Source of the DNA: Kingdonia uniflora | Taxonomy: Eukaryota; Streptophyta; Magnoliopsida; Ranunculales; Circaeasteraceae | DNA: 64,000 bases | Direction: 5' to 3' | Assembly: GCA_014058105.1 (NCBI GenBank) | Contig: JACGCM010000060.1 | Span: 248,001 to 312,000, forward strand | Shown here: piece after piece, positions 26,101-38,100 of the stretch | How positions within the stretch are numbered: the stretch's first letter is position 1 | Layout: each line of letters starts with the position of its first letter | Program-made: the position numbers and the translations under genes | The notes under the pieces: model-generated | Seen by the model: only the letters and a program-made list of their open reading frames with translations | Database searches by the model: none | What the model was told of the DNA's origin: nothing

Positions 26101-29100
26101 CAAACGAGGCATCGAGATCGACCCTTCATAAATTCGAGCTTTGATCGATATGCCATCCCCTAAAACGAAGAAAGACGTGCAGAAGGTAGCCGGTAAAATA
26201 ACTGCCCTCAATCGCTTTATCTTAAAATTCTCGGATAGGTGTAAATGATTATTTTCTTTACTTCGCGGTCAAGGTGTCCATAAAAATAAGAAGAAAAATC
26301 CTAATATCGAATGGACACCAAACAGCGAGCAGGCTTTCCAAGTACTCAAGACTTACCTAAGCCAACTACTAACAATAAGCACGCCAGTCGAAGGAGAAAT
26401 GCTATCACTCTACCTCGTAGTGACGGACGAATCCCTAAGCTTAGTTCTCATTCGCGTAGACAAAGGAATCGAGAAACCCGTGTACTTTATCAGTAAAACC
26501 TTGACTTCGGCCGAAACCAGGTACACTAAACTTGAAAAGCTTCTACTGAATATCATCAACGCATCAAGAAAGCTCAAGCCCTCCTTTTAGGCACATCGCG
26601 TAAGGGTAATCACAAGCTATCCCCTAAGAGAGGTCCTAACTAAAAAAGAAAAATCTAGACTAATACACAATGGTCCATCTACCTCGGAGAACATGTTCGA
26701 AAAGAATATCTGAGAAAGGCCAAGTAGTTGCTGACTTTCTAGCAGACTTTCAAGTCGGCATCGCCGACTGGGAGGAACATGAAGACGACATCTTAGAAGA
26801 ACAAGTCAAATCATCAGACCCTTGGAACCCAAATACAGGCTAGAAACTATTCACAGATGGTTCAGCTGGTCCGAATGGCTCTGGCATAGGCATCGTGCTG
26901 GTCACACCTTTGAATGATCGACTGGAGAAAGCCATCAAACTAAACTTTTAGTGTACCAACAATGAAGAAAACTATGAAGCCTTAATCCACGGCCTAGACA
27001 TGGCCCTCGAGCTGGGCGTGCCTAAGCTAGCAGTATTCATCGACTCACAGTTGGTCCAGAGACATTACACTCGAGAGAATCAGTCCAATGGTCGGATAGC
27101 AGAGTATACCGATCTCGTCCGCCAGCGCATGGATCACTTCCCAGATAAATTTATCAATTATACAATTCCCGCAAGGGGAAAACAGACACGCAAACGCCCT
27201 CGCATACATGGCGGCCATGTTAAGCTGATTTGAGCCCAAGAAGCTCGACATCGAAGTACTCGAACGCCCAAGTATAGACAACATGGAAATCAACACCATC
27301 AATACTGGGGGCGAAGGTCTCGATCCCGAAGACTAGCAAATTATGTTAATCCTGTGGTGTAAGAGTGTAATCTCCCCTCTATGAGATCAGACCCCTACAC
27401 CAGCTTGAGGGGGAGCATTGACAATTATGTCAGTTGCATTCTACTTTAGTTAACGTATGTAATCGTGATACGTAATACGTGGTCATCCCCCACGTGTGTG
27501 TGGGTATTCTAATAGTGGTAGGAGTTCTATTATTAGGAGTTATTTAACTAGAGTTCTAGTAGCAGTAGGAGTTATGTAATGATTTATTTATAAATACAAT
27601 GAAATGAGGGACATGCGGATTATCTCAAGCCATCGCTCTCTCCTTCATCATGGTATTTTGATACATATAGAGGTTGTAAATTCAACACTAATAAATTTTC
27701 AATAGAAGCTTATAGGGATATTTCAAAAAGTTGATGAGGCAAGCAAGAAGTACCCACCGGTGTGTCCAGGAGGCGAGTATATGTTTGTTGGAGTGTCCGA
27801 CACATGTGGATACTATTTTTTTTTAAATATGGAGTGCCCATGTTACATGGTTCATTGGGAACTAAGGAGATGTTATTCTTAGTTAAATATTAACAAGTAA
27901 CATTTGCCCATGACACTCGCCGTCAAAATGTATGTGTCGATCAAGTACCTTGATCACACCACTCCACATTATCCACATTCCACAAATGATCAAATTTCTC
28001 AACACTCCCAATTCATATAGAATTAATTTTAAGCAAATGTAATAAACTATGTGAGATATGTAGCATACCTGATGTCGAAAAACCAAATAAGAAAACCCAA
28101 AGAAGATCACAATGAACGGGAGAAGTATAGGTGTGACCACAGAATAGACAAATCCAAGCAAGAAGTATAATTGTATTCGAGGTTCTGAAGAAGAAAAGTC
28201 TAAGCTTCCAGGATCCATAGCATGCTCCCTGTCTTGTACTGTCTTAACTAAGAGTTGATTCTTTAAATGGAACATAACCAGTGGGACCAATCTAAGGATC
28301 TCCCCAGCAATTCCAGCCCAGCCATCAACCATTATATATGTAATAAAGAATGTAGCTTTCATTGGAATGGATACCCCAATAGTTTTTGGAATCCTGCAAA
28401 AAGTTCACAACTTTAAATTAGGATGTCATACGAAGAAGCATTGACGTTAGATTCTACGATTTACTTTGTTATAGATGGTAATTATAATCTAAATTGAAAA
28501 AGAACACTACATACTCTAATGAGGACATCATACACACAATGTCGTCAAAAGCAAAAACAATAATCATTCCAAATCGCTTAAAGCGTTAAACGAAAAGAGA
28601 AGCGACCGCTTAATGATAAAAAAAAATCATTTCAAAAATTAAAAACATCAAATGGTTGAAATATAAATGTTCCTGCAAAATCTTAATGCACATTGCACTA
28701 TTATCATATTAAATTTAATAATTATTATATCAAACATCCTTTTTAATCAAAAAGTTAATTGTGATCCCCATTGATTATTTTTTGGAAGATTTTGTTTAAG
28801 GTTGAAATGTTGAAGTTTACGTTTTCGGGTTATGAAGAGATGATAGAGCATCTCCAACAGTGTAGGTTCCCCAGAACCTTGTAAAACCTACACCCAACAC
28901 CCTCCCAACATATGTTCTCTCTTCTACGTGGAGTGTAAGTACCCAGATACCGTATTAGCTGCCTAAATTGGGTGTAGTTAGTGTCAGTTAACAAAGTGAA
29001 AGCCGTGGTGCTCTCCAAGATTCTAAATCCTAGATGTTCTACTTTGCTTAGTCTCATTCGTTTGTTTTTATATTTTATTTGTTCCATTCTTAGTCGCTTA

Positions 29101-32100
29101 TATTCACACTCATTTGTTCCACTCTCTCCTACTCACCCAATCACTCTATTCTAATTAGTTATCCGCACAATTATTAAAAAAAATTGTTTTATTTAAAAAA
29201 AAGTTCTATGTTGAATGCCTTTCCACTATTAATTAAGATATTATTCAGTATCATCCCCATTGGAAGTCTAGTAGAATTAGAAGGCTTTTTCGATATTAGT
29301 CATATGTTAATCTTTGTTACCCTTAAGTTGTTTTCAGTAAATTTAGTAGAAATCAAATGTGATTGTTTTTTTAAATTAGAATTAAATTTACAACCCTATT
29401 TCATATTGTTTACGATTATTCATGATCCTATTGCTCTGATATATAGTCTATAACCGTTTTTCCAACATTATTTTTATTGAAATACAGGTACAAAAGATCA
29501 TACCTCAAATCAAGGGGCTATGAAAGTGGGAAAAAAAATTATTGTGGCGGTGATAAATCTTACAATATTGTTTCTGATTTCCAAAATAGTTTTCGGCAAC
29601 CAACCATAAGCCAATTATTTAAACAAAATAAATTATAATCTAATTGCATAAAATGTGCCAGAGAAAAAATGAAAATCCATTTTCTTATTAATCACAAGCA
29701 TAGAACTACATAACCAAAAATGACGACTATTCTCTTTTTTATCCAAAGATGCAAAAATTACATGTCCAACAAATCCACTATTCAGTGTTGTTTAACCCGA
29801 TAATTTGCTTAAATTGCATTAGATTTGCAGAAGCTAAAAAAAAAATGCAAGAAAGTACGGTAGCATACTCAATTTTAACTAAGAGAATCAGACAATCATT
29901 TCGCAATAATTTGCTCAGGGCTACATAAAATTTATAGAATTTTCCTTAAAAAAGTATGTAAGCAAAGTTAAAAAACATTACTGAAAACTTTCTTTACTAA
30001 ATGCAAAGTGCAAACAAGTTACGTACTCATTTGCAGCCTGATGGATAAAATTGTGGAGCTGCTGAAATGCCGTTCCGGTAATTATGCTCCCCAGAAACAC
30101 GTTCACAAGTATGAAAAGGTAATACTTTCCGGCCGATCTCCTCTCTAATAAGGATAGTGACGTGTAACCTTCTATTTTGGACATTGTCATGAGTATTGTT
30201 GGAAGAAGAATGAGAAATATCTTTAAAGCAATCCCTGGAAGGAAACCTTGAATCACGGATTTAACAACCTTCCTGTAATTGTGTTTGGGATAATTAATAA
30301 ATGAAGTTATCATCCCACTGTTAATACCTACCACCTCAAGAACAAATACTATTTACATGATAAAAGTCAACTTAGATGCATCATAATAAGCTAATTTTGT
30401 AGAGACCATAATATATTGATCGAATGCTTGAAAAAAAATCCGAAAGTCTTAACTTCAAATATCATATATTGCCTAATAGGATGTTGATTTATCGAGTATT
30501 TGTAAGATACTTCAGTTTAGTTTACATTTTACCTACACAATATCCATGGCAAATAATAACTTCTTTATTATTTGCAGATATCCACTTTGCAATGCCATGT
30601 TTAATTGGTCAAGAAAGCTGGATTCATTTGTTTCATTTGTTGACACATTCGATTTTTCAACTTTAAACTTCAAAGTTGGTGGCGGATGCTAAAAGTTGAG
30701 GCTTAGTCCTTAAAGTTGTACCATAAGAATAACCCATACATTAAGGCAATTTTAGCTCCAACTGCTCCCCAACTCCATCACACCTTAACACCTCCCTCAC
30801 AATATGGATTTTTCTGGTTTATGACAGACCATACTTAATCAAAGGATTACTCGGCTTTCAGATAGCCGTGCCCCTCTAAGACTCCAAAACTGCTACCTAG
30901 GAGAAAATCTAACTCTACAACAAAATGCTCCACTGAAGGCGATGCTCTAACAAGCAAACTTTGACCTCGTGTCTTTCAAGACAATGGTTAGGATAATTAT
31001 GGAATCGCGCTCATCTACCCTGTATTTATGGTACAAAGTGCGAGGAGCTGTTGGTCCATCACTACAGCTTCTTTGAAATAGGAAATGGCTCGAGCAACCC
31101 TGTTTGCTTCTTATCTTTTCCCTAGTTCTGCTGACATACTAGACAAGGCCTCACATAATCACAAATATCACGACCCATCTTAGGCCAGTAATATAAATTC
31201 CGCCGCCAGTTGGGCTAGTATACGAGGCTGACCTGGATGCCCCGAAAGTTAAAGTATGGCGAATTTTCTCGAGCAACCCATGTCGAAGATATCCCCACTT
31301 AGGCAAAAACATGCTGTTCCCCGTTAGACCATTCTACTAAGCATACAACCTTCAAGTCCTTTCTTGAGCTGCTACTGTGAGACTCCTTGCCAAGGGATCT
31401 TTATCTAACCAATCTCAAACTCGGCTTACAAGGGTTCCTTTCAGTTGTGTTACTTAAACACTGTCAGCTGCAGGACACCAGCACACAGGATAACATGCTC
31501 ATAGAATTGTCATTAGGAGGCGAAAACTCTATTACTGATGGTTTTCGCACTAACAATGGACACTATATCCTAAGAGATTCTTGTGGAACTGCTATTATTG
31601 CTTAGCAGGTACCATGAGCCACAAATTAACAATCACAGATGAGCTACATGGCACTGACCACCGCTTTAAGATATCCGTCAAAATGGGATTAACAACGGTC
31701 AAAGTCTGCTCTAATGGTGCTAACCTATTCACGAAAACCTGTCTGCACCCATGAAGATGTTAAAAGGACATTGCGGTCCGTGCTCTACCTATTTTACTTA
31801 AACAACCTTAAGATAGGCCACAGTTATTGAAGGACTAGCAAAGCTGCCGATCACTAGGTCATCTTGAAATGACAGCTAGGTCCTTCGAAGAAGAACAGAA
31901 ACGATAAGTCTATTCATCTTTACACTTCACACAGAAGATCAGCTAGGTCCTAAGGGTTTCTTCCAACTTTGATTGTAACACTACAGTCTATTCATTTTCA
32001 CCTATATTGGAATGGAATTTGACAAATATCCAAAAAGGCCACTCTTTAGAAAATGAGATGCAGTTTTAAAGGTCGTGGACACAGTTTTGGTAGCCAGATT

Positions 32101-35100
32101 AATTCGACGTGATGAAGTAGGATTTTTGAATGTTTTTTTTTCTTCTTCTTATTGGAGTTCGGGGAACAAACATATAGCCTCTGCTTGGTATCCCACGAAA
32201 CACCTCCGGGAATAGGAAATATCGGATTTATTTCCAAAATTGATGGTTAGATGCTTGGTATAACTTCGCGAAAAAATTTAATCGGAAATATAACCGATCC
32301 CACTAAAAATCCGTCGGGAAGATATGTGAAGAAAAAACCTCCACGGAAGTTCCCGAGATCTAATTCTTTTGCCCCCGACTACTTTTGACGATAAAATAAA
32401 ATAATAAAAAATCTCTTCTTCCTCTCCTCTCTAACAAGGCAAAAAATCACTCTCAAATCTCTCTCTCTCTCTCTCCAAGAACAACTAACCCCTTCTTTTT
32501 GACTTCAATGATATGTTTCTAAGAGCACCCAAACTAAATCATGGGGTGCTAAGAATTGCTACGTTGTAAGCACTTATTTCAGGATGAAGGGGTGTTTATG
32601 TGGTTGGGTCAACATAAACAGAGCAACTGCACTCTTTGTGGATGTAATTGGGTTTGCTTAGCAAGTGTTTCATTATATGCCCAGCAGAACTCAAATTGTT
32701 AAATTTGTGTTTTGTTAGGTGTTTGTATCCGTGAACACTGAAAATTGGTGGAAATCACTATGAAACTTTGGTGATGGTAACTTGAATTGTGTTCTACAGT
32801 GAGTTAGCCCATTGAGGTGTTGGTATCTTGGTGAAGAGGATACTTTTAGAGAGTGTGATTTTCATGGCTTGCGAATGTGGGAAGAAAATCCCTGCAGACC
32901 AAGATTTTCTTTATAAAAACTTATCGTGAATATTAACGGGAAAATGTAGAACTCTTACCAAGCATCGGGTAATATCTAAATCGGGAACATTTCCATCGGA
33001 AGTAAAAACATTGTTTTCATTTGTGGCATCGCATTTATTAACGGGATACCAAGAAGAGCCATAATGAACACAAAAGCTAGGAGCTACTGGTTCGCCGCAG
33101 CTCTACTACCCAAAGTATAAATCATGTAACACCTTTCGCATTGCCATGTATAAGAAGACTGAAGTATATTAATCACTCTCTTCTCTTGAAATTGGCCTGG
33201 AACTTCCTCAACTCAAATGATGAATGGTCTAAATTCATGAGAGAGCCAAATTCATAACAAAAGCAGGTAACAAGTCTGTGGCCACGAAATGATCATCCAT
33301 TTTTGGTCAGGATTGAAATGAGCATTGCCTGAGGTTAAGCTAAATTTAGGATGGCTTATTGGAGATGGTTCTACATTTGATGTTTTGATCTTTGAAGAGA
33401 TAACTGGTGTTCCAGTAGATCCCTCAAAGATCTTACTGAAAATGATTCCGTCCCTTGGATTAAATTGAAGGCAAAAGCTTGCAGTATCATTGTAGAGGGT
33501 AGATGATCAATTCCCCAAGATCTTATGCTAATATTTCACAGGCTTAACACAGATGTCATGAACATCAAAATCTGCAGAGAAAAACCTGATAGGAGTGCTC
33601 GGAAGCTTGATATCCATGGAAAATTTTCGGCTAAAAAACACAATGTTATCAAAAATAGAGAGCAGAAAATGTGATGGTCTAAATACCTCTACAGAAAAGC
33701 CATTCATCCTCGAACTGCTATGTGGGATTGGAGGCTTAGCCATGGGTGACACGGCCCTAGCCGGGACCGACTCTACAGTGCCCGGAGTGCAGCGGAATAA
33801 GGGACCGTGCGGCGTACACGGACGCGAGGTCGGCGTGTACCAGCCATCTTCACTGGCGCGGCGCGCCAGTGGCATACAACCCACGGATGCTAGAGCGACA
33901 TCCGGATTATCCTGGATACTCGTGAGGGGTCATTGAGTATGTATTCAGTAAAGGCAACAACGCTGAAGGTTCCCTCAATAATTCCTACAGCGTAATCTCT
34001 CACGACGCGCGCGAGACGCGGAAAGCACACCTGTCCTGTAGCGGATCAGGGTAGCTCAATATGCCGGTTTCCACCTTAGGGACTCATATCTCAAGGGGCG
34101 ACGAGCCTGGACTAATTATACTGTCCATCTGAAAGGGGCGGTGCATCTCGGATAGCCCGCGGGGCATAGCGGCGCCATATGAAGCCCTCTAATGAAAACC
34201 GGCCCGCATTGCGAGGCAATGTCCCCTAGCCTACCCTAGGCCTAGGAGAACTCATAACTATCCCTTGTAGATAGTCCATGAGCCGGGGTCCTTGATGACC
34301 AAGCATTAAAGCTCATTTAGTCATGGGGAGGATCGGACCAAGGTTCCTCCTTAATATAGCTACTAAGTAAATAGTCAACTTCCAAAAGGAAACGTTAAAA
34401 TGTGAGACGAAGCGTACTGGACCTTTTCGCCCCCTTAACTGAATCCGATTGCGACGAAACTTGGCGTGCTGCTATATTAGGATATAGAGAACAAATACAT
34501 TCGGACAGAACTCAAAACGCTCGGGTAAATTTGGCCGGCGTTCGGTAGGTCGTCACACCCTCCCGCACTTAAAATAATTTCGACGTCCTCGTCGAGGACC
34601 ATCGCCAACACGGCTCTGCAAGGATTCAATCTTGTGCATCTTCATGAAACCATCAACTCTCCCGCACTTAGTTCAGAGTACTTTATCTTCTTCTGTACTA
34701 GCGGATACTGAGCCCAACTGCTAGTCTCGATGCTGACAACTGTGTCTTCAGAACTGAACCTTAACTTCGCCTATTCCCACTGAAGTGCGTAGTGACCGAA
34801 CCTTCATACGACTGGAGTCTTCCTTCTCCTTTGGGTATTGTCTCTTGGTCTCGAACCTTCTGAAAAAAAATGTATGGGCGGTGCACTCTAGCATCGCGCC
34901 CTCTGAAATGCGCTGCATCCTGCTGCAAAGCGCCTTCTCCCCTGACACTAAGTGGAATGTCGCTCTTCTCGACAAACCAAGGCGTCTCCTCCGGACAGCC
35001 CGACGAGGATATCTCCAATCCCGTCCAAAAGTGCGCTCACTTCCGAGTCGCACAATGCCTTCGCTGCTCGAGAGTTCAAACTTCTGTGAATCTCGGCTTC

Positions 35101-38100
35101 AAACTTCACTCTTCATCTGCGAGTGGTCAGGAGCAAGTCTTCTAAAACAAAGGGGTAACTCACCCCAACTGCATGGAACATCTGCCGCATACAGAACTGC
35201 CTGACTGCCCTTCAATCAACTCTGCGAAGGTCTTCCAACCATGTCCGCCCTTCTTACGGACCATCGGGGATACAACATCAAGATGCGGCACTCTAGCCTT
35301 ACCAGTATAGAACTGAACTGGTACTCATTGTTCACTTGGGCGGGGGAGGGTAGCTCCTAGAAGGTAGCATACTCTCAACGAGGCGCGGGTACTCTGTTCC
35401 CTACCGCCAACAAAACCATCGAGGCAGCCTATCTAGGCGCGGGTACTCTATTCCCTACCGCCAGCTAACCATCGAGGTCCGCCATAAAGGCGTTCTATGT
35501 GAACTTCTAAAACCCATGAGACATCTATCTGTGCAGCCGCGTTTCTGCTCTACCACTTCGTAGTAGGCCATCATCTAACCCATGTAACGCTAGATGGCAT
35601 CTGCACCTAACTTGGCTGCAGGAAGGGTGATCGCCACTCCGGCGTCCCTAAAGGTCTCTCCACTCCGGAGGACTCTAATCTGCCTCACTCTCTAAGGAGG
35701 ACTTCCCAATGCCTCTTCCCTGACGAGGACTTCTCAATGCCTCTTCTCTAACGAGGACTTCTCAATGCCTCTTCTCTAACGAGGACTTAACACTGGCATC
35801 TGTACTTGCCAAACTCTGGTGGTAATGACCCATGCTGGAACCTGCGTACATCTGCGTCACAACTTACAGCTCTTCCCACACTCGATAAGCTCGACGTCCG
35901 CATCGAGAACAAAGCTGTGACATATAACTGACGGACTACTGAAGCGTTTCTCCATCTCTACATCCCTACTCCAACCTGAGTACTTGGGGAACTTGGGAAC
36001 AAGATACTGTCACTGTACCTATCGCCCTGAGCTCGTTGGCTTGCCATGTCCAACTGCTATCAAACTCGCGGAGACCAACCTTCATACTGTCGCAATCATC
36101 TTTGAACTGAAGCGTAGCCATTCTCTGTCTCTTGAACTAGCTTCAACAAACGCAGCCAACTCTAACCGGTCACGGAGATGTGGTCTTCTAGAGACACTCC
36201 ATCGATATAAACAAAGAACGAGGCGCGGGAACTCTATCCCTACCGCCAACCACCAAGTGATAAGGAATTGGGAAACTAACATCCAATTCCGCTCAGGATC
36301 TTTCATCCTAGAGCAATCTTCCATCTGAGATCATGTCTGAGGTAACCCGCACAACTGACTGAAGCTCAACTCTGTTCTGCGACAACCACGTAACTTACTA
36401 ACCTTCGGAAACGTGAGTCTTCCATCTGTGAGCTCAAAATGACCCAGAACCATCATGTGGAACAACATGGATCAACTCGGCTAGAGCACTCGAACGCCGA
36501 CAAACCTGAAACTCACCTCGGAGCCAGAAAACAAACATCACTCGGCAACTTGCCTTCTTGGAGTGATCAAAGCAGGGTCCCAAGTAGCTGGGGACCAACT
36601 GCGGATAAGCGACAACCCATCTGGGAGGTCGCAGTTCATGTCGCGTCATAACGAATCACTCTGCCTTCAACGTCTACCTGACGATATCACTGTGTGCAAA
36701 CTCGGGACCCAAACCATGTCTTCATCTCTTACTTCATGCCGCTTCATCTTCGGCGCATGACATTCACCTCTGGAATGTCTCAATGTCCAACTCAGGACAA
36801 TCACAACGAGTATCTCTCAGGATTCTTCAATCTTTAGTAGACACTAAGGAATTCCAACCAAACCAAGCATCGCGGCTTCCACACGAAAGTACTCGGTAAC
36901 TGACGCTGACCATACCGATCTCTGCTGAGGGGCATCGTCCTTGCTCACAACTGTTACTAAACTTCGCAGCGCGGATACGGACCGAATGCAATAACAACCT
37001 GCTAGATCGCTCTATTACTATTCTTCATAGAGCATCTGCGACACTGATCAGCCTTCTAGAGACAACCAACGATATAGATCATCGCGTCCAACTCAAATCT
37101 CAATCCTCCTCTTAGCGTCACTGTCCAAAGCACATTTAACTTGAGCAATCTCGCGCTCGGATATGGAGCCTTTCTCTTGCGTCCAATATCGACTGACATG
37201 TAGGCAACACACTCTACAAGCGTTCACAACGGTGCTTGGAACATCTCTAGGGAGCAACTACGGCTCTGGAGAGAACAACAGCCAAATGGGTAACCCATAC
37301 TACCAACTCGGGAATCATTACTCCGTTTACTCCGACGGACGTAGGCACAACCCATCTACGCTCTGACAAGCAAACTCCCAGCAAGCCTTGCTCGGATAAG
37401 CCTAGACCCAACTCTGCCTAGCTCAGGCAGACGTAGGCACAATCCATCTACGCTCTACCAACTCAAGAGCTAAGCTTCAACAAGCTATTCTCGCTCTGAT
37501 ACCAACTGACACGGCCCTAGCCGGGACCGACTCTACAGTGCCCGGAGTGCAGCGGAATAAGGGACCGTGCGGCGCACACGGACGCGAGGTCGGCGTGTAC
37601 CAGCCATCTTCACTGGCGCGGCGCGCCAGTGGCATACAACCCACGGATGCTAGAGCGACATCCGGATTATCCTGGATACTCGTGAGGGGTCATTGAGTAT
37701 GTATTCAGTAAAGGCAACAACGCTGAAGGTTCCCTCAATAATCCCTACAGCGTAATCTCTCACGACGCGCGCGAGACGCAGAAAGCACACCTGTCCTGTA
37801 GCGGATCAGGGTAGCTCAATATGCCGGTTTCCACCTTAGGGACTCATATCTCAAGGGGCGACGAGCCTGGACTAATTATACTGTCCATCTGAAAGGGGCG
37901 GTGCATCTCGGATAGCCCGCGGGGCATAGCGGCGCCATATGAAGCCCTCTAATGAAAACCGGCCCGCATTGCGAGGCAATGTCCCCTAGCCTACCCTAGG
38001 CCTAGGAGAACTCATAACTATCCCTTGTAGATAGTCCATGAGCCGGGGTCCTTGATGACCAAGCATTAAAGCTCATTTAGTCATGGGGAGGATCGGACCA

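Larger units (their letters stand above)
22930..27398 (+). mobile_element. Decayed Tat-lineage Ty3/gypsy element
   Basis: A plus-strand element with a 5' LTR ending at 23367, a TTTGGCGACG primer-site-like start, gag (23.8-25.0 kb), reverse transcriptase (25.4-26.0 kb), RNase H (26.3-26.6 kb) and an extra archaeal-type RNase H (26.7-27.2 kb). The additional RNase H marks the Tat lineage. Integrase is absent and the 3' LTR survives only as its last 57 bp (27342-27398), so the 3' third was deleted. It lies against the copia purine tract at 27402. Confidence 0.8.

Noticed and set aside
28845..28860. MITE arm AGAGCATCTCCAACAG
   Set aside because: No inverted partner or TTA duplication within 1 kb; a single arm is not enough to call an element.
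34785..35204. 139-codon plus-strand frame inside LARD copy A
   Set aside because: It is antisense to the element, is not kept open in copies B and C, and has no motif.
36082..36324. 80-codon minus-strand frame in copy A, similar frame in copy C (51216-51458)
   Set aside because: Similarity is explained by the two copies being homologous DNA. The peptide resembles no gag or pol domain.
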